64,000 bases of DNA from Petunia secreta (GCA_029990175.1 JARKIP010000005.1:34791501-34855500), one strand, 5' to 3'; counted from the stretch's first letter, positions 9,354-20,247 are shown. The notes: generated by a model from the letters alone, not told the origin. Numbers and translations: made by a program.

Positions 9354-12300
9354 TCCTCCCCTTCTTGAGAGGATTTCGTCCTCGAAATCGAAGCATCATC
9401 CACACCCTCTTCATCATCATGCACGACCTCTTCATTACCTACATCCAAAGGAACCAAGTCACAAACATTGAAAGTATTAGAAACTTGATACTCACTTGGC
9501 AAGTCGACCACATAGGCATTGTTGTTTATCTTCGAGAGCACTTGGAACGGTCCATCTCCCCGGGGTGCCAACTTCCCTTTCCTAAGGTTTGGAAACCTTT
9601 CTTTCCGGAAGTGCACCCAAACATAGTCACCCTTCTTGAGTTCCACCTTCTTGCGGCCTTTGTTTTTCTTGGAGGCAACCTTAGCATAAGTTTCCTCCAA
9701 GTTCTTCTTCGCCTTTGCATGGAGCTCAACCAAAGCCTTGGCTCTAGCTTTACCTTCAAAATTAACAACCATTTCCCCTGGCAAAGGGGTTAGATCAAGG
9801 GGAATCAAGGGGTTAAATCCATAAACACACTCGAATGGAGTCATGCCTATCATGCTATGCAATGTGCGATTGTAGGCAAACTCCATAAGAGGTAGGCGAT
9901 CAATCCAAGTCCCGGCCTTCCCTCGGGTCATGGCTCTAAGAAGAGCTCCCAAGGTTCGGTTTACCACTTCCGTTTGCCCATCGGTTTGCGGGTGGTGGGA
10001 CGTGGAGAACAAGAGCTTGGTGCCTAAAGCACCCCATAAACACCTCCAAAAATGACTTAGGAACTTAGTGTCCCTATCACTCACTATGGTTTGAGGCACA
10101 CCATGCAACTTCAAGACATTTTCCATAAACAAAGTTGCCACATGTTGTGCATCATCACATTTCTTGCACGGAATGAAATGAGCCATTTTGGAGAACCTAT
10201 CCACAACAACATAAATGCTATCATGGCCCCCTCTAGTCCTTGGTAATCCCATCACAAAATCCATTGAGATATCCAACCACGGACTAGTAGGTACGGGGAG
10301 AGGGGTATACAACCCATGAGGGTGGGCTTTAGATTTGGCACGTTTGCAATCAAGGCAATTAGCGCAAAACTTCTCCACATGCACCCTCATCTTTGGCCAA
10401 TAGAATTGTTCTTGAGGAATGGCCAAAGTCTTTCTTGTGCCAAAATGTCCCATGAGTCCCCCGCAATGTGCTTCATGCACAAGCAACTCTCTCCAAGAGG
10501 ACTCCGGAATGCACACTCTACCATTTTTGAAGATATAACCATTAACCCATTGGTATTTATCAACTCTCTCCCCTTTCTCTAGAGTGTCATGGACACTCTT
10601 TAGCTTCGGGTCATGAGCATACATCAATTTAATGCTCTCAAAACCCATGAGCTTAGAGGTGAGAGTGGTGGCTAGAGCAAACTTCCTCGAAAGCGCATCC
10701 GCCACAACATTGTCTTTCCCTTTCTTGTATTGGATCACATAGGGAAAAGACTCAATGAATTCAACCCACTTGGCATGTCTCTTATTGAGCTTCTCTTGGC
10801 CTCTCAAATGCTTGAGTGACTCATGGTCACTCTTGATTACAAACTCACGAGGCCAAAGATAGTGTTGCCAATGGGCAAGGGCTCTCACAAGGGCATACAA
10901 CTCCTTGTCATATGTCGAATAATTCAAAGAAGCCCCTTTCAACTTCTCACTAAAGTAGGCGATGGGTTTGCTATCTTGCATTAAAACACCACCAATTCCC
11001 ACCCCCGAGGCATCACACTCAACCTCAAATGCCTTCCCGAAGTCGGGCAATTGCAATAGCGGGGCGGTACTCAACCTACTTTTCAACTCAAGGAAGGCCT
11101 TCTCTTGAGGCTCTCCCCAAACAAACGGTTGGTCTTTCTTCACCAATTCGGTGAGTGGAGAGGCAATGGAGCTAAAGTCCTTCACAAATCGCCTATAAAA
11201 GCTTGCGAGACCATGAAAGCTCCTCACTTGAGTCACGGTAGTAGGAGTAGGCCAATCACGTATGGCCTCTACCTTGGACTCATCCACCTCCACTCCTTGG
11301 GCACTCACAATAAACCCAAGAAAGACCACCTTTTCAACACCAAAGGCACACTTTTTAAAATTAGCATAGAGCTTTTCGGCTCTCAACTTTTCAAGCACTA
11401 GCCTAAGGTGTTCAACATGGTCGTCTATTGATTTGCTATAGATCAATATATCGTCAAAATAGACGGCCACAAACTTGTTGATGAATGGCTTTAGAACATG
11501 GTTCATTAGCCTCATGAAAGTACTAGGTGCATTGGAGAGCCCAAAGGGCATCACCAACCATTCATAGAGACCAAATTTGGTCTTGAATGCGGTTTTCCAT
11601 TCATCACCCGGTTTCATCCGGATTTGATGGTAGCCGGACCTAAGGTCAATTTTGCTAAACACACATGAGCCGCTCAATTCATCTAACATATCATCAAGTC
11701 GGGGAATAGGATGACGGTACTTTACCGTTATTTTGTTCACGGCCCGACAATCAACACACATTCTCCAAGTGCCGTCCTTTTTGGGAACAAGGATCACGGG
11801 CACGGCACAAGGACTCAAGCTTTCCCTTACCAAACCTTTAGTGAGCAATTCATCAACTTGCTTTTGCAATTCCCTTGTATCCTCCGGGTTGCTCCTATAG
11901 GCCGGTTTGTTCGGGATTTGGGATCCCGGGACAAAGTCTATTTGATGCTCAATGCCCCTCAAAGGAGGCAATCCATCCGGCATTTCATCCGGGAACATGT
12001 CACCAAAATCCTTCAAAACATTCTCAAACACACTAGGCAAAGGGTTAGAAGAAAAATCACAATTAGAGTTTAGAACCATACCTTTGTGCACTAGGCATAT
12101 GAGAAGCTTGTTGCCATCATTTCCTCTTAAGAGCTCGCCCGGTTGCATCATGGCACAAATGCCACCGGTAGATGATGTTGGTGGGATTGCCACCATACTT
12201 TTGGACAAAGGACTAGTCTCAATGATTGACTTAGCCTTCGCCACCTCTCTCAACTCCTTCATTTTCTTGTAGTCATCACTCACTTGTTTAGGAGTGAGAG

Positions 12301-14260
12301 GTTTAAGCACATATCTTTTCCCTTCATGTTTGACCGTGTAAGTATTGACACGACCGTCATGCACCACTTGCCTATCGAATTGCCAAGGCCTCCCTAAGAG
12401 TAGGTGGCACGCTTGCATGGGCACAACGTCAAACAAATGCTCATCTACATAACTCCCCATTTTGAATCGAATCATCACTTGCTTCACCACTTTAAGCTCC
12501 CCACATTCGCTTAGCCATTGTAGCCGGTAAGGTTTAGGATGCTTTATGGCCGTCAACTTCAATTGAGACACAAGTGATTGACTCACTACATTTGCACAAC
12601 TTCCGGAATCAATTATCATAGAGCAAACGGCATCTTTGACCCGGCACCTAGCATGGAATAGATTTTCCCTTTGCAAGGTTTCACTATCTTCCACAACCAT
12701 AACCCCTAGGCTCCTTCTCACAACTAAGAAAGTATGAAAATCCTCCTCTTCCCCCGTGTCATCAAGCAAATCATCCTCCTCTACTCCCTCATCTCCCTCT
12801 TCTCTCTCTACTCCCTCATCTTCCGATTCACTCTCTTTCTCATAGGCATCATTACCAACAACAATCATGGTCCTCTTTGTAGGACATTCCCTAGCAAAGT
12901 GACCATAGCCCTTGCACTTGTGGCATTGTATGGAAGAAGAAGTAGGAGCATGTAATTGAGTTTTAGAGTTACCTCCCACATTAGGTGTGTTCTTCTCATA
13001 CGGCCTTTTCACATCCTTGGTAGCATTTGCACCACTTGTTCCACTTGCACTTGGGAACCTTGCATTTGTAGTAGGAGGTTTCCAATCCTTTTGTTTGCTT
13101 GTTGGAGTAGTGGTGCTACTCTTGTAGCGAAGGGATTTCTCCTCTTTGAGCCATTTCTCGGCTTCAACCGCATCTTCACATAGCTTGTAATGATCATCAT
13201 ATTTGTGGAACTTCAATTGTGAAGCTATGTCTCGGTTCAAGCCCCCTTTGAAACGGATCATGGCCGTCTCATTGTCTTCATCATCCAAGTCAAGGATCAT
13301 TCGGATTTGCTCAAATTCATTGAAGTATTCACCAACCGATTTGGAACCTTGCTTCAAATCATATAGACGCCTTTGTTGTTCAACCCGGTATTGGTTAGTC
13401 AAGTACTTCTCATCCATCACACGGATCAACTCTTCCCAAGTAAGATTAATAGCCATTCCCGTCCTCCTTCTATTTCTCTTCACCGACTCCCACCAAGTAG
13501 AAGCAAAAGATTCAAAGGAGGATATTGCATACTTGGTTTTCTTCACATCGGGCATATCATTGGTGTCAAAGATACGCTCCATAGCCAATTTCCAACCAAT
13601 GTACTCCACCGGGTCACTACTTCCTTTGAAAAAAGGAATAGTGAGCTTCACACTATTAAGATTGTTGTTGTTATCACGACCCCCTTGGAACGGCTCCGGT
13701 TGGCCCCCATAGTGATCATCATAAGCAACATAGTCCCTCCTCGCATTCCTTCCTCCATATCCTAAGGGTGGCCCTCGACCTCGGCCTCTACCCCGATCCA
13801 CATTTCGACCCCAATTCATACCTCGTCTCGGTTGAAGGTGATCATCATAACCATAAGCCTCATCATCATACTCGGCTTCCTCCCCTTCTTGAGCTTCATC
13901 GACTTGCTCAAGAGGTTGCACGTTTCGGATGGGCCTTGGTAATGGAATGTTTCTTGGAGGATTATCCAAGATACGGGGAATGCCCGTTCGTTCAATTCTC
14001 TCTCGATCTTCCTTTACCCGTTGTTGATTGAGTAATTCAACAACTTGCTCCGGGGTAAAGGTAGGGCTACTCGAGCCTTCACCGGCCTCAATTTGGACAC
14101 TCGGGGTCCCCTTTTCAATTGGGACACTCGGGGTCCCTTGGTCACCTTGGGTACTCGAGGCACCCTTTTCAAGTGACTCAATCCTTTAAGTCATGACATC
14201 CATCTTGGCAAGAAGGCTAGCCAAGGCCTCCTTGATGAAATCTTGACCTTCGTTGGCCAT
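9119..14260 (-). CDS. gag-pol: Element C gag-pol polyprotein (CRM-like), one premature stop
   Basis: The natural start is the ATG at 14260 (reading left; MANEGQDF), right after a splice-acceptor-like TTTGTAGGTACA. Codon 25 (14188-14186) is TAA, probably from CAA; the frame is then open for about 1,690 codons to 9119. Domains by residue: gag with RGRGRG stretch and capsid region (100-390), CCHC knuckle CHKCKGYGHFAREC (about 444-457), aspartic protease IIDSGSCANVV (about 550), reverse transcriptase with VYFDDILIYS (about 932), RNase H with CDASG (about 1081), integrase with a His/Cys head, D (about 1333), D (about 1394) and E (about 1430). The tail reads ISRTKSSQEGEDD through the polypurine tract and on into the LTR (TRSQAK). 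Length is normal for the family. Apart from the early stop the catalytic residues look intact. Confidence 0.93.
9354..9389 (-). other. Element C polypurine tract and upstream stem-loop
   Basis: On the minus strand AAGAAGGGGAGGA (9354-9366) directly precedes the LTR. GATTTCGAGGACGAAATC (9372-9389) is a 7-bp stem with a 4-base loop just upstream. Both lie within the gag-pol frame. Confidence 0.88.
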
Positions 14261-14300
14261 TGTACCTACAAAGAAAAGAAACAAGCGTTAGTTAAAACAC
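14261..14300 (-). other. Candidate 3' splice site before element C gag
   Basis: On the minus strand TAACTAAC (branch-point-like) is followed by a pyrimidine-rich run and TTTGTAG|GTACA, 5 bases before the ATG. Elements D, E and I have the same arrangement. The donor site in C was not identified. Confidence 0.55.
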
Positions 14301-15516
14301 CTCACTCGCTCCCTCACTTGTGTTCACTCGGATCACTCTTTTGGGTGGCGGTGGATATTTCACTCGACTTGTAATTCCAAAGCTTCCCGTAGATGACTAA
14401 CAATCCCTCTACTCAACCAAACTATTCACGAGTCAAGCACACTCCGGGGTGAGTGGAGTTAATGGGACTCGATGAACGTTAGGCACTTTGAAGTAAAGGA
14501 CTTGAATCAAAAGATACTACGAATCTTCTTGGAATTCTAGTCTCCTTCCTAAGGCACGATGTTCCTAGTAGCTCGAAGTAATTAGTACTAATCAAGTAGG
14601 ATTATACTCTAATAGTACCAATTAGAAGCAATGCAAACAACAAAACAAGAAATCCTAGAAGTTTCTACCCAATTCCCAAGCTTCAGGAAGTAGGCGCCCC
14701 GCCTCAGCTAGTGGGCGGTCCGCCCAGGGTAAAGCTTCAGGTGGAGGCTCTCCGCCTCAGCAGGGAGGCGCTCCGCCTCAGCAAAATCCAGAGAGGTCAC
14801 AGACTTGAGGCGCTCCGCCTCAGAATATAGGCGCTCCGCCTCTGCAACCTTCAGCACTGTTCAACAACGCGTTTTTTCTTGGTTTTTCACCCAACAATTC
14901 AACTAATCAAGCGTTGTTTTAGCAATTCAAAGGTACCCAAATGTTGTATTAGTCACAAAGATCAAACCCCAACAACTTTTATCAAACCCCAATCAATATC
15001 AAGCAATCCACCATGATCATCTTCTTCAAAGCTAGGGTTTCAAAATTTTCAAATTCTCATAGGGTTTCAAAATTTCAATTCATGCAATACAACTCCAAAT
15101 TGGGTGTTTAAGGTACCAAAAGAATGGGAATCACACAAGGATCAAACCCCAATATCAAATCTCAATCCAATATCAATCCAACCCAAGAATCAATCAAAAG
15201 TCATCAAGAACAAGTTCATCAAGGGTTTTAAGGGGTTTTGGGGTTTTGATTTTCAATCTTCTCCAATCCAAGTGTTTTTGGTATCCAAACGACGGGATTT
15301 CAACCACGATCAAGAATCTATAACACCCATATCATGAATCATTCAAACCAACAAGTTACACCAAATTTTTAGATTTTCAATTTTTCAATTTTTTTTGTAA
15401 TTTTCTTCTTTCAATAACAAGAACAAGAAATTAAATATAGGAATCGACCTAGGCACGAAGAATCAAGGGTCGGGGGTTTGTAGAAACAAAACCCGAGCCT
15501 TGCTCTGATACCAAGA
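14301..15516 (-). other. Element C leader, with PBS and palindromic array
   Basis: A 1.2-kb untranslated leader. Positions 14691-14845 carry a second palindromic array (AGGCGCCCCGCCT, GGGCGGTCCGCCC, AGGCGCTCCGCCT units). 15503-15516 is the PBS (minus strand TCTTGGTATCAGAGCA). The part next to the PBS is closely related to the leader of element B. No gene is visible. Confidence 0.85.
14691..14845 (-). repeat. Leader palindromic array of element C
   Basis: About six units including AGGCGCCCCGCCT, GGGCGGTCCGCCC, AGGCTCTCCGCCT and three AGGCGCTCCGCCT-type copies, spaced 15-50 bases apart. Confidence 0.88.
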
Positions 15517-15831
15517 TGATAAGAATCAAAATGCGGAAACGAAAAAGATAAAAGCGAGACGTAGCTCGTACGATAATCTCAAGTAGCAACGGAGAACTTG
15601 TTCCGTTACACCCCGAGAGAATGACAAGAACACCTACACTAAGCAACTACCCTCGAGCTAACGTGAGCACGCAAGTAGAATGATCGGGGGGATTGGAATT
15701 CATCTAGATCCGCTAGAGGAAGAACAAGTCCCATCAAGGTTTCATTCATTCAATCCACGAGTTCAACTCTCAACACAAGTGTTTGTTCAATCATCAAAGT
15801 TAGCTAATGATTTAAAGAGGCTAAGTGAAGT

Positions 15832-15912
15832 ATTTATAGGCTTCACTTAGGTCTAAATAAAAGGTCTAAAATACCCCCAAAGTGGGTTAAAACAAATAAG
15901 GCCACGCAGGGC
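15832..15912 (-). promoter_or_regulatory. Element C LTR promoter: CCCTGCGTGGC box plus TATA box
   Basis: On the minus strand GCCCTGCGTGGC (15901-15912) is followed about 65 bases later by TATAAAT (15832-15838), matching the layout in the other LTR families here. Confidence 0.65.
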
Positions 15913-15966
15913 TAAAGTTGGAAGTTCAAGCAAAAGTCATTAAAAATCCCGCATGTGGGTCACAGG

Positions 15967-16092
15967 GGTAGGCGCTCCGCCTCCAGGTTGAGGCGCTCCG
16001 CCTCAGGATGGTGAGGCGCTCCGCCTCAGGATGAGGCGCTCCACCTTCTTCTGCTCAGCTCTCTGCTTTTTTTGGTAGGCGCTCCGCCTCCT
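15967..16092 (-). repeat. U3 palindromic array of element C, 5' LTR
   Basis: Five AGGCGCTCC-type units, one with the altered 3' arm CTCCACC. It is shorter than the 3' LTR array by two blocks totalling 55 bases. Confidence 0.92.
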
Positions 16093-16307
16093 TCTGGAAC
16101 TTGTGCAAGAGGCTCAAAATGAGCTTGAGGTGGATCACCTTGGAGCCCAAGTAGTCCTCCATCCATGGCACACCAAAGCATGGTCTTCAAGTTGCTCTCG
16201 GGGCTTTCTTCCATACCCCTCCATACCAAGTAAAGATGAGCATCTTGGATCAACTTGGCTTGACTCCGAGTGAAGGGTCTTGAGGGGGTTTGGGTCTTAT
16301 CAGTGCA

Positions 16308-16465
16308 TGTTGATCTTTAACCAAGTACTTATTGTTCTCTTTGGAGACTTGATATTTGTGCTTATCATTGATGCTTGGGTATATCACAAGAGTGTGTTTT
16401 CCACACTTCTTGCACTAACCTACTTTCAAAGTAGGAATTCTTGTGTTGCTTGTCGTTTCTTGTAG
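16308..16465 (+). CDS. ORFX of element B, 3' part
   Basis: This continues the frame broken by C at 8511 and ends at TAG 16463-16465. It encodes a hydrophobic stretch with the motif DAWVYHKSVFSTLLALTY, matching the last of the two C-terminal repeats in A and F. B has only one repeat, so it appears to be a shorter allele of the family. Confidence 0.78.
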
Positions 16466-16590
16466 GGTCTAAGCTCCATGTTAAGGCAAGAGAGATCTTG
16501 GAAGAGACCTATGTCAAGGCGACGATCAAGAGTTAAAGGAGGAGAGCATTGGGCACCCCAAAGAGATGATGCCATGCACGTGAATGCATT

Positions 16591-16626
16591 GATTTCGAGG
16601 ACGAAATCTCTTCAAGAATGGGAGGA
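16591..16626 (+). other. Element B stem-loop and polypurine tract
   Basis: GATTTCGAGGACGAAATC (16591-16608) is followed by AAGAATGGGAGGA (16614-16626), which abuts the 3' LTR. The stem-loop is kept although B has no pol gene to encode. Confidence 0.85.
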
Positions 16627-17358
16627 TGATGAGACCTAAATCGAGACAAGACACCTTCCAACACTTTCCAACGTGTACCAAGCTTGGAAGATACAAAGGA
16701 CTTGAGGTCACGGGCTTTGGAAGTGTTCCGGATGGTTTCAACATTATGCTCCACGCCTAAGGAGGAGGAAGAAGGCCCAGCACAGCCAGGCGCCCCGCCT
16801 CGCCCAGGCGCCCCGCCTAGGAAGCTCACTGCCTAAGTGTGCAAAGTGGTGCCAGGCGCCCCGCCTAACCCCAGGCGCCCCGCCTAGACTCAGCACAAGC
16901 CAGGCGCCCCTCCCAGCTTCAGGCGCCCCTCCCAGCGCGCAGATTTATTAGGCTTTTACTGTTTTGACCCTACGTGGTCTTTTATTCCTAAGCCTAAGTG
17001 TGGGCACTTTAGACCTTTTACTTAGTGTCTAAAAACATCTATAAATAGCTAGATAGCTAGTCTTATTCCTTGGTTAGTTAATGTTGAATTGAGAGAATAG
17101 AAGATAGAATAGGCTTGGCCATTCTTGTTGAAGCTCGGCTTCATGTATCTCTTACGTTGAATCCATGGTGGATCACCGCTAGTGTGAGTCCCGTTTAATA
17201 GTTCAAGTCTCTTCTCCCTTTTGAATCAATCTATGTGTTTTAGTTTGATTCATTCTTTTCTTCTATTTTCTGTCCTTCCCCATCCCTATTTCTTGGTTAT
17301 CGTGTCTTAATTGCTTCCGCCTCTACTTTACTTGCTTCCGCGATTTTGAGTCTCATCA
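16627..17358 (+). mobile_element. Element B 3' LTR
   Basis: 732 bp, identical in length to the 5' LTR, with about five substitutions. Palindromic array at 16788-16936. It ends at TSD CCAAC (17359-17363). Confidence 0.95.
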
Positions 17359-17363
17359 CCAAC

Positions 17364-18329
17364 CCTTTGTTTGAAAAGGATTTTAAAAGAGGTGATGGTG
17401 TATATCAAACTAGAGAAGAGTTTGGATTTAAACTTCCATGGCTTGGAAAGTTTGACTCTATATACAATTCATTTTTTGGAACTCCAAGTGCGATGAGTAG
17501 TCTTGGTATTGGTTGTGTTGGATCATCTTCTAGTAGTCCTAACCTTTATTGTGTTGACTATAATGATGAAGAACCTATTTTGGATACCTTCCTTGGGAGT
17601 TTGTCTAGTGAGGGAGATTGTCTTGGAGGTGGATTTGGAGGTGAAGAAGTCACTCTTGGTGTGTGTAAGAGTGTTTCCAAGAAGAGGAGTGGAGTATTTG
17701 ATGTTAGTTTCCAATTGAACTATTTTATTTACTCCACACCATATGTTGATCACATCTTGGGTGTTGAGCATTCCAGAGCCAATGAGTCACATTGTGATAG
17801 TAATGCATTGAAGGCTTGGTATGTTGACCATAAGCTTGGAGGTTATAAGGAACTTAGTTGTTTAATCTTGCATGTTCCATGTTTTATTGATCTCTTTGCT
17901 TATTATGGAAGTGAGTGGTTGTCATTGTTGAGCCAAGAACTTGTTGTTTCCTTTGGAGACCCACACTTTTTGATTGGTTTTGATACTTGGCTCTATCACA
18001 AAAGTGTGATTTTCACATCACTTTCACTCACTCTTGTTGGACTTGTCTACTCGTGCAGTGGGAAGTCTTGGTGTGTTAATGTTGAACCTAGGGATTATAG
18101 GAATTTTGATGGCTTGATCTTGCATATTCCATATCCTATTGATCTCTTTGATAAATCTTGTGTTGAGTGCACCCATTGGGGAAGCCAAGTACTTATTGTT
18201 TTCTTTGGAAACATGCGCTTTATCATCGTTATTGATACTTGGTTATACCATAAGAGTGTGTTTCCCACACTACTTGCACTAACCTACACTTGTAGTAGGA
18301 GCTTTTGGTGTGCTTGTCTTTGGTTGTAG
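17364..18329 (+). pseudogene. Element A ORFX, 3' part
   Basis: An open stretch that continues A's ORFX after B. It encodes a Gly/Ser-rich part, then two tandem hydrophobic repeats of about 75-80 residues: LILHVPCFIDLF...DTWLYHKSVIFTSL and LILHIPYPIDLF...DTWLYHKSVFPTLL. It ends at TAG 18327-18329. The sequence just after the stop would encode the ISRTKSF tail that ends gypsy pol. Called a pseudogene because the 5' half is broken. Confidence 0.75.
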
Positions 18330-18342
18330 GTCTTGATGGTTT

Positions 18343-18378
18343 GATTTCGAGGACGAAATCCTTTTAAAAAGGGGAGGA
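18343..18378 (+). other. Element A stem-loop and polypurine tract
   Basis: GATTTCGAGGACGAAATC (18343-18360) then AAAAAGGGGAGGA (18366-18378), directly before the 3' LTR. Confidence 0.85.
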
Positions 18379-19085
18379 TGATGCAGGGCAAATCGAGCCT
18401 AAGGCACTTATCATCAAGAGTCGGGATTGGAGGATGCAAAGGCCGATAGGTCAAGATCATCGGGGCAGAGTTCGGGAGCATTTTGAAGATCAAGGCGTTG
18501 ACTCCAGGCCTAGGCGCTCCGCCCAGGAAAGCAAGCGCTCCGCCCAAGCATAGAGCAGCCCATGCGCTCCACCTCCATGGTGGGCGCTCCACCTAAGTGG
18601 AACACTGCCTAAAAATGGGACAAGTCCAGGTGGTCCGCCTCCCTTCTATCTTTGACTAGCATTTCGAGATTTTAGTCTAGTTATTTACTATTTTATCCCT
18701 ACGTGGCCTATTAGGTGTAATAAACTTGTATGGGCTTTTATGTTATTTCATTAGGAGTGTGGAACATCCATAAATGCCATACTTAGTCATTTTATATCAG
18801 AAGCTAGATTTGGGATTAGAGAATAGAATTTAGAAGAGGCTTGACCCTTCTTGTTGAAGCTTGGCTTCATGTATCTCTTACATGAAATCCATGGCGGATC
18901 AACCTAGTGTGATCCCGTGAGTGGTTCAAGTTTCTTTCTCTCTCATGGATATTCTAAAAATGGTTTGATTCGATTATCTTTTCTTTCTTATATTTCTGTT
19001 CTTCCCCGTCCCTTATTTCTTGGTTATTGTGTTTACCTTTTTGCTTCCGCTACTTTTATTGCTTCTGCTCATTTTCCCTGCATCA
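18379..19085 (+). mobile_element. Element A 3' LTR
   Basis: 707 bp from TGATGCAGGG to CCCTGCATCA. It has a palindromic array at 18508-18642 (GGCGCTCCGCCC-type units and an ACACTGCCTAAA spacer), CCCTACGTGGC at 18698 and a TATA-like CATAAATG about 70 bases later. Its last third matches the partial 5' LTR at 1-303. Confidence 0.92.
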
Positions 19086-19690
19086 CAGACTGCCTCTTGG
19101 AATGGGCAGACCATCTAATCCATTAGCCTCTCCGAATTTGGCTAAGTACGAAATTTCCAAGCCTCTGAACCTCCATCAGGCGGACTCCCTCTATAAAATG
19201 GGCAGACCGCCTATTCTTGGTGGCTTCTCTGATGCTCAGTAGGAGTAAGCGGGACGCCTGTTCCTGTTAAGTTCAAGACATGATTTTGGCTTTTTTTGTG
19301 TATATTTTCTACTTTAACCCTACGTGGCCTTTATTATTTTAACCCTATTTCTAGGATTTTTAAACATTTCATAACATGTAAAGGGAGACTATAAAAGCCT
19401 CCCTTAGGTATTTATTTCATTTAACTTTTCTTTGAATACACAAAAACCTTGAGCAATTCTCTTTAATAAACCTTTGTTTGAGCTTAATTTCAATTGGTGG
19501 AATCCAATTTGAACTTCATTCCTTCTTGACCATTCTATTTGTAAGAGTCGGGTATCTCTTGAGGATAGTTGCCTAGTATAGGTGACCCTTGACATTCACC
19601 CGAGGTGTATCGAGACTAGGTTCCTCGGTGCTACTTAGGTAATCGTTCAAGCTTTGTCTTGCTTTTATCGTTACTTTTAGGTTCCACATT
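19086..19690 (+). mobile_element. Element J: partial LTR hosting element A
   Basis: This looks like the 3' part of a gypsy LTR: degraded GC palindromes (GGGCAGACCGCCT, GCGGGACGCCTG) at 19086-19256, CCCTACGTGGCC at 19318, TATAAAAG at 19390, and the R/U5 motif TTGAGGATAGTTGCCTAGT also seen in I, D and L. It ends near TTTACCCTGCA and abuts G without a PBS, so it is a 3' or solo LTR. Its left part is outside the window. Confidence 0.65.
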
Positions 19691-20247
19691 TTTACCCTGC
19701 AATATTTTCACTACTCAAAACATCAAGCACAAGCCTTAAGTTTTCGACATGTTCATCCAGAGAATTACTATAAACAAGTATGTCATCGAAATACAAAACA
19801 ACAAACTTATTTATAAACAATTTAAGCACAGTGTTCATCAATCTCATGAAAGATGGCTTGCTCCCTGTCTTCTTCCATATCAAGAGCCAAACTAATCTTT
19901 TAGATTTCATCGAAGTGGTCTTTGACCGGTTTAGAACCTTGTTTCAAATTGTAGAGCTTCCGATGTTGCTCTTAACAATGTTTAGTCGTCACATACTTAG
20001 CATGCATCACTCTTTTCAAATGTACCCGCTTGGGTAGAACATGCCTTCTTCTCATTCTCTTCTCATATTCCCACCAAGTAGAAGCATATGCCTTAAACGA
20101 AGAAATAACATAGGCAGCTTTTCTCTCATATGTCATCTCATTTAATTCAAAGATTCGTTCGAATCGAACCTTCCAATCAAGATAATTGTCTGGATCACTA
20201 GTTTCTCTAAATGGTTGAATAGTGATCTTGACATTGTTCAATTTTCA
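19691..20247 (-). pseudogene. Element G gag and RT remnant (decayed gypsy), left part
   Basis: Read leftwards, 20247-19860 encodes gypsy capsid sequence (NNVKITIQPF, YASTWWEYEKRMRRR) with in-frame stops. At about 19858 it jumps straight into reverse transcriptase (FMRLMN, LYFDDILVYS) to about 19692, so roughly 1.5-2 kb including the zinc knuckle and protease is deleted. The capsid continues without loss across F into 41032-41554. Confidence 0.8.

Larger units (their letters stand above)
8512..16302 (-). mobile_element. Element C: autonomous Ty3/gypsy (CRM-like) retrotransposon
   Basis: TGATAAGAATC...GTCTTATCA on the + strand, with TSD GTGCA at 8507-8511 and 16303-16307. The element is transcribed leftwards. 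It has LTRs of 842 bp (left, 3') and 786 bp (right, 5'), an initiator-Met PBS at 15503-15516, one long gag-pol frame and a polypurine tract. The LTRs differ by about four substitutions, a 1-bp indel and two indels within the palindromic array. The only obvious coding lesion is a stop at codon 25. Confidence 0.95.
15517..16302 (-). mobile_element. Element C 5' LTR
   Basis: 786 bp, followed on the minus strand by the PBS. The palindromic array is at 15967-16092. The promoter pair lies at 15832-15912. Confidence 0.95.
3689..17358 (+). mobile_element. Element B: non-autonomous LTR retrotransposon (interrupted by C)
   Basis: B starts TGATGAGACC and ends GTCTCATCA. The 5-bp TSD CCAAC is at 3684-3688 and 17359-17363, and the host ORFX of A reads on across it. 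Both LTRs are 732 bp with about five substitutions by eye, so the insertion is young. The interior has a PBS, a 1.3-kb leader, one long ORFX (5706-8511 plus 16308-16465) and a polypurine tract, with no pol genes of its own. Element C (8512-16302) sits in the 3' part of ORFX. The leader is closely related to that of C. Confidence 0.93.
1..19085 (+). mobile_element. Element A: non-autonomous LTR retrotransposon (interrupted by B)
   Basis: The element runs from a 5' LTR cut by the window start to a 3' LTR ending at 19085. The LTR ends are TGATGCAGGG and CCCTGCATCA, a perfect 10-bp inverted repeat. Between them lie a PBS, a leader, a decayed ORFX gene (1358-3688 and 17364-18329) and a polypurine tract. 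No reverse transcriptase, RNase H or integrase is visible once B (3689-17358) is removed. The bases after the right end are CAGAC, so the left TSD should be CAGAC just outside the window. A belongs to the same LTR subfamily as F. Confidence 0.85.
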
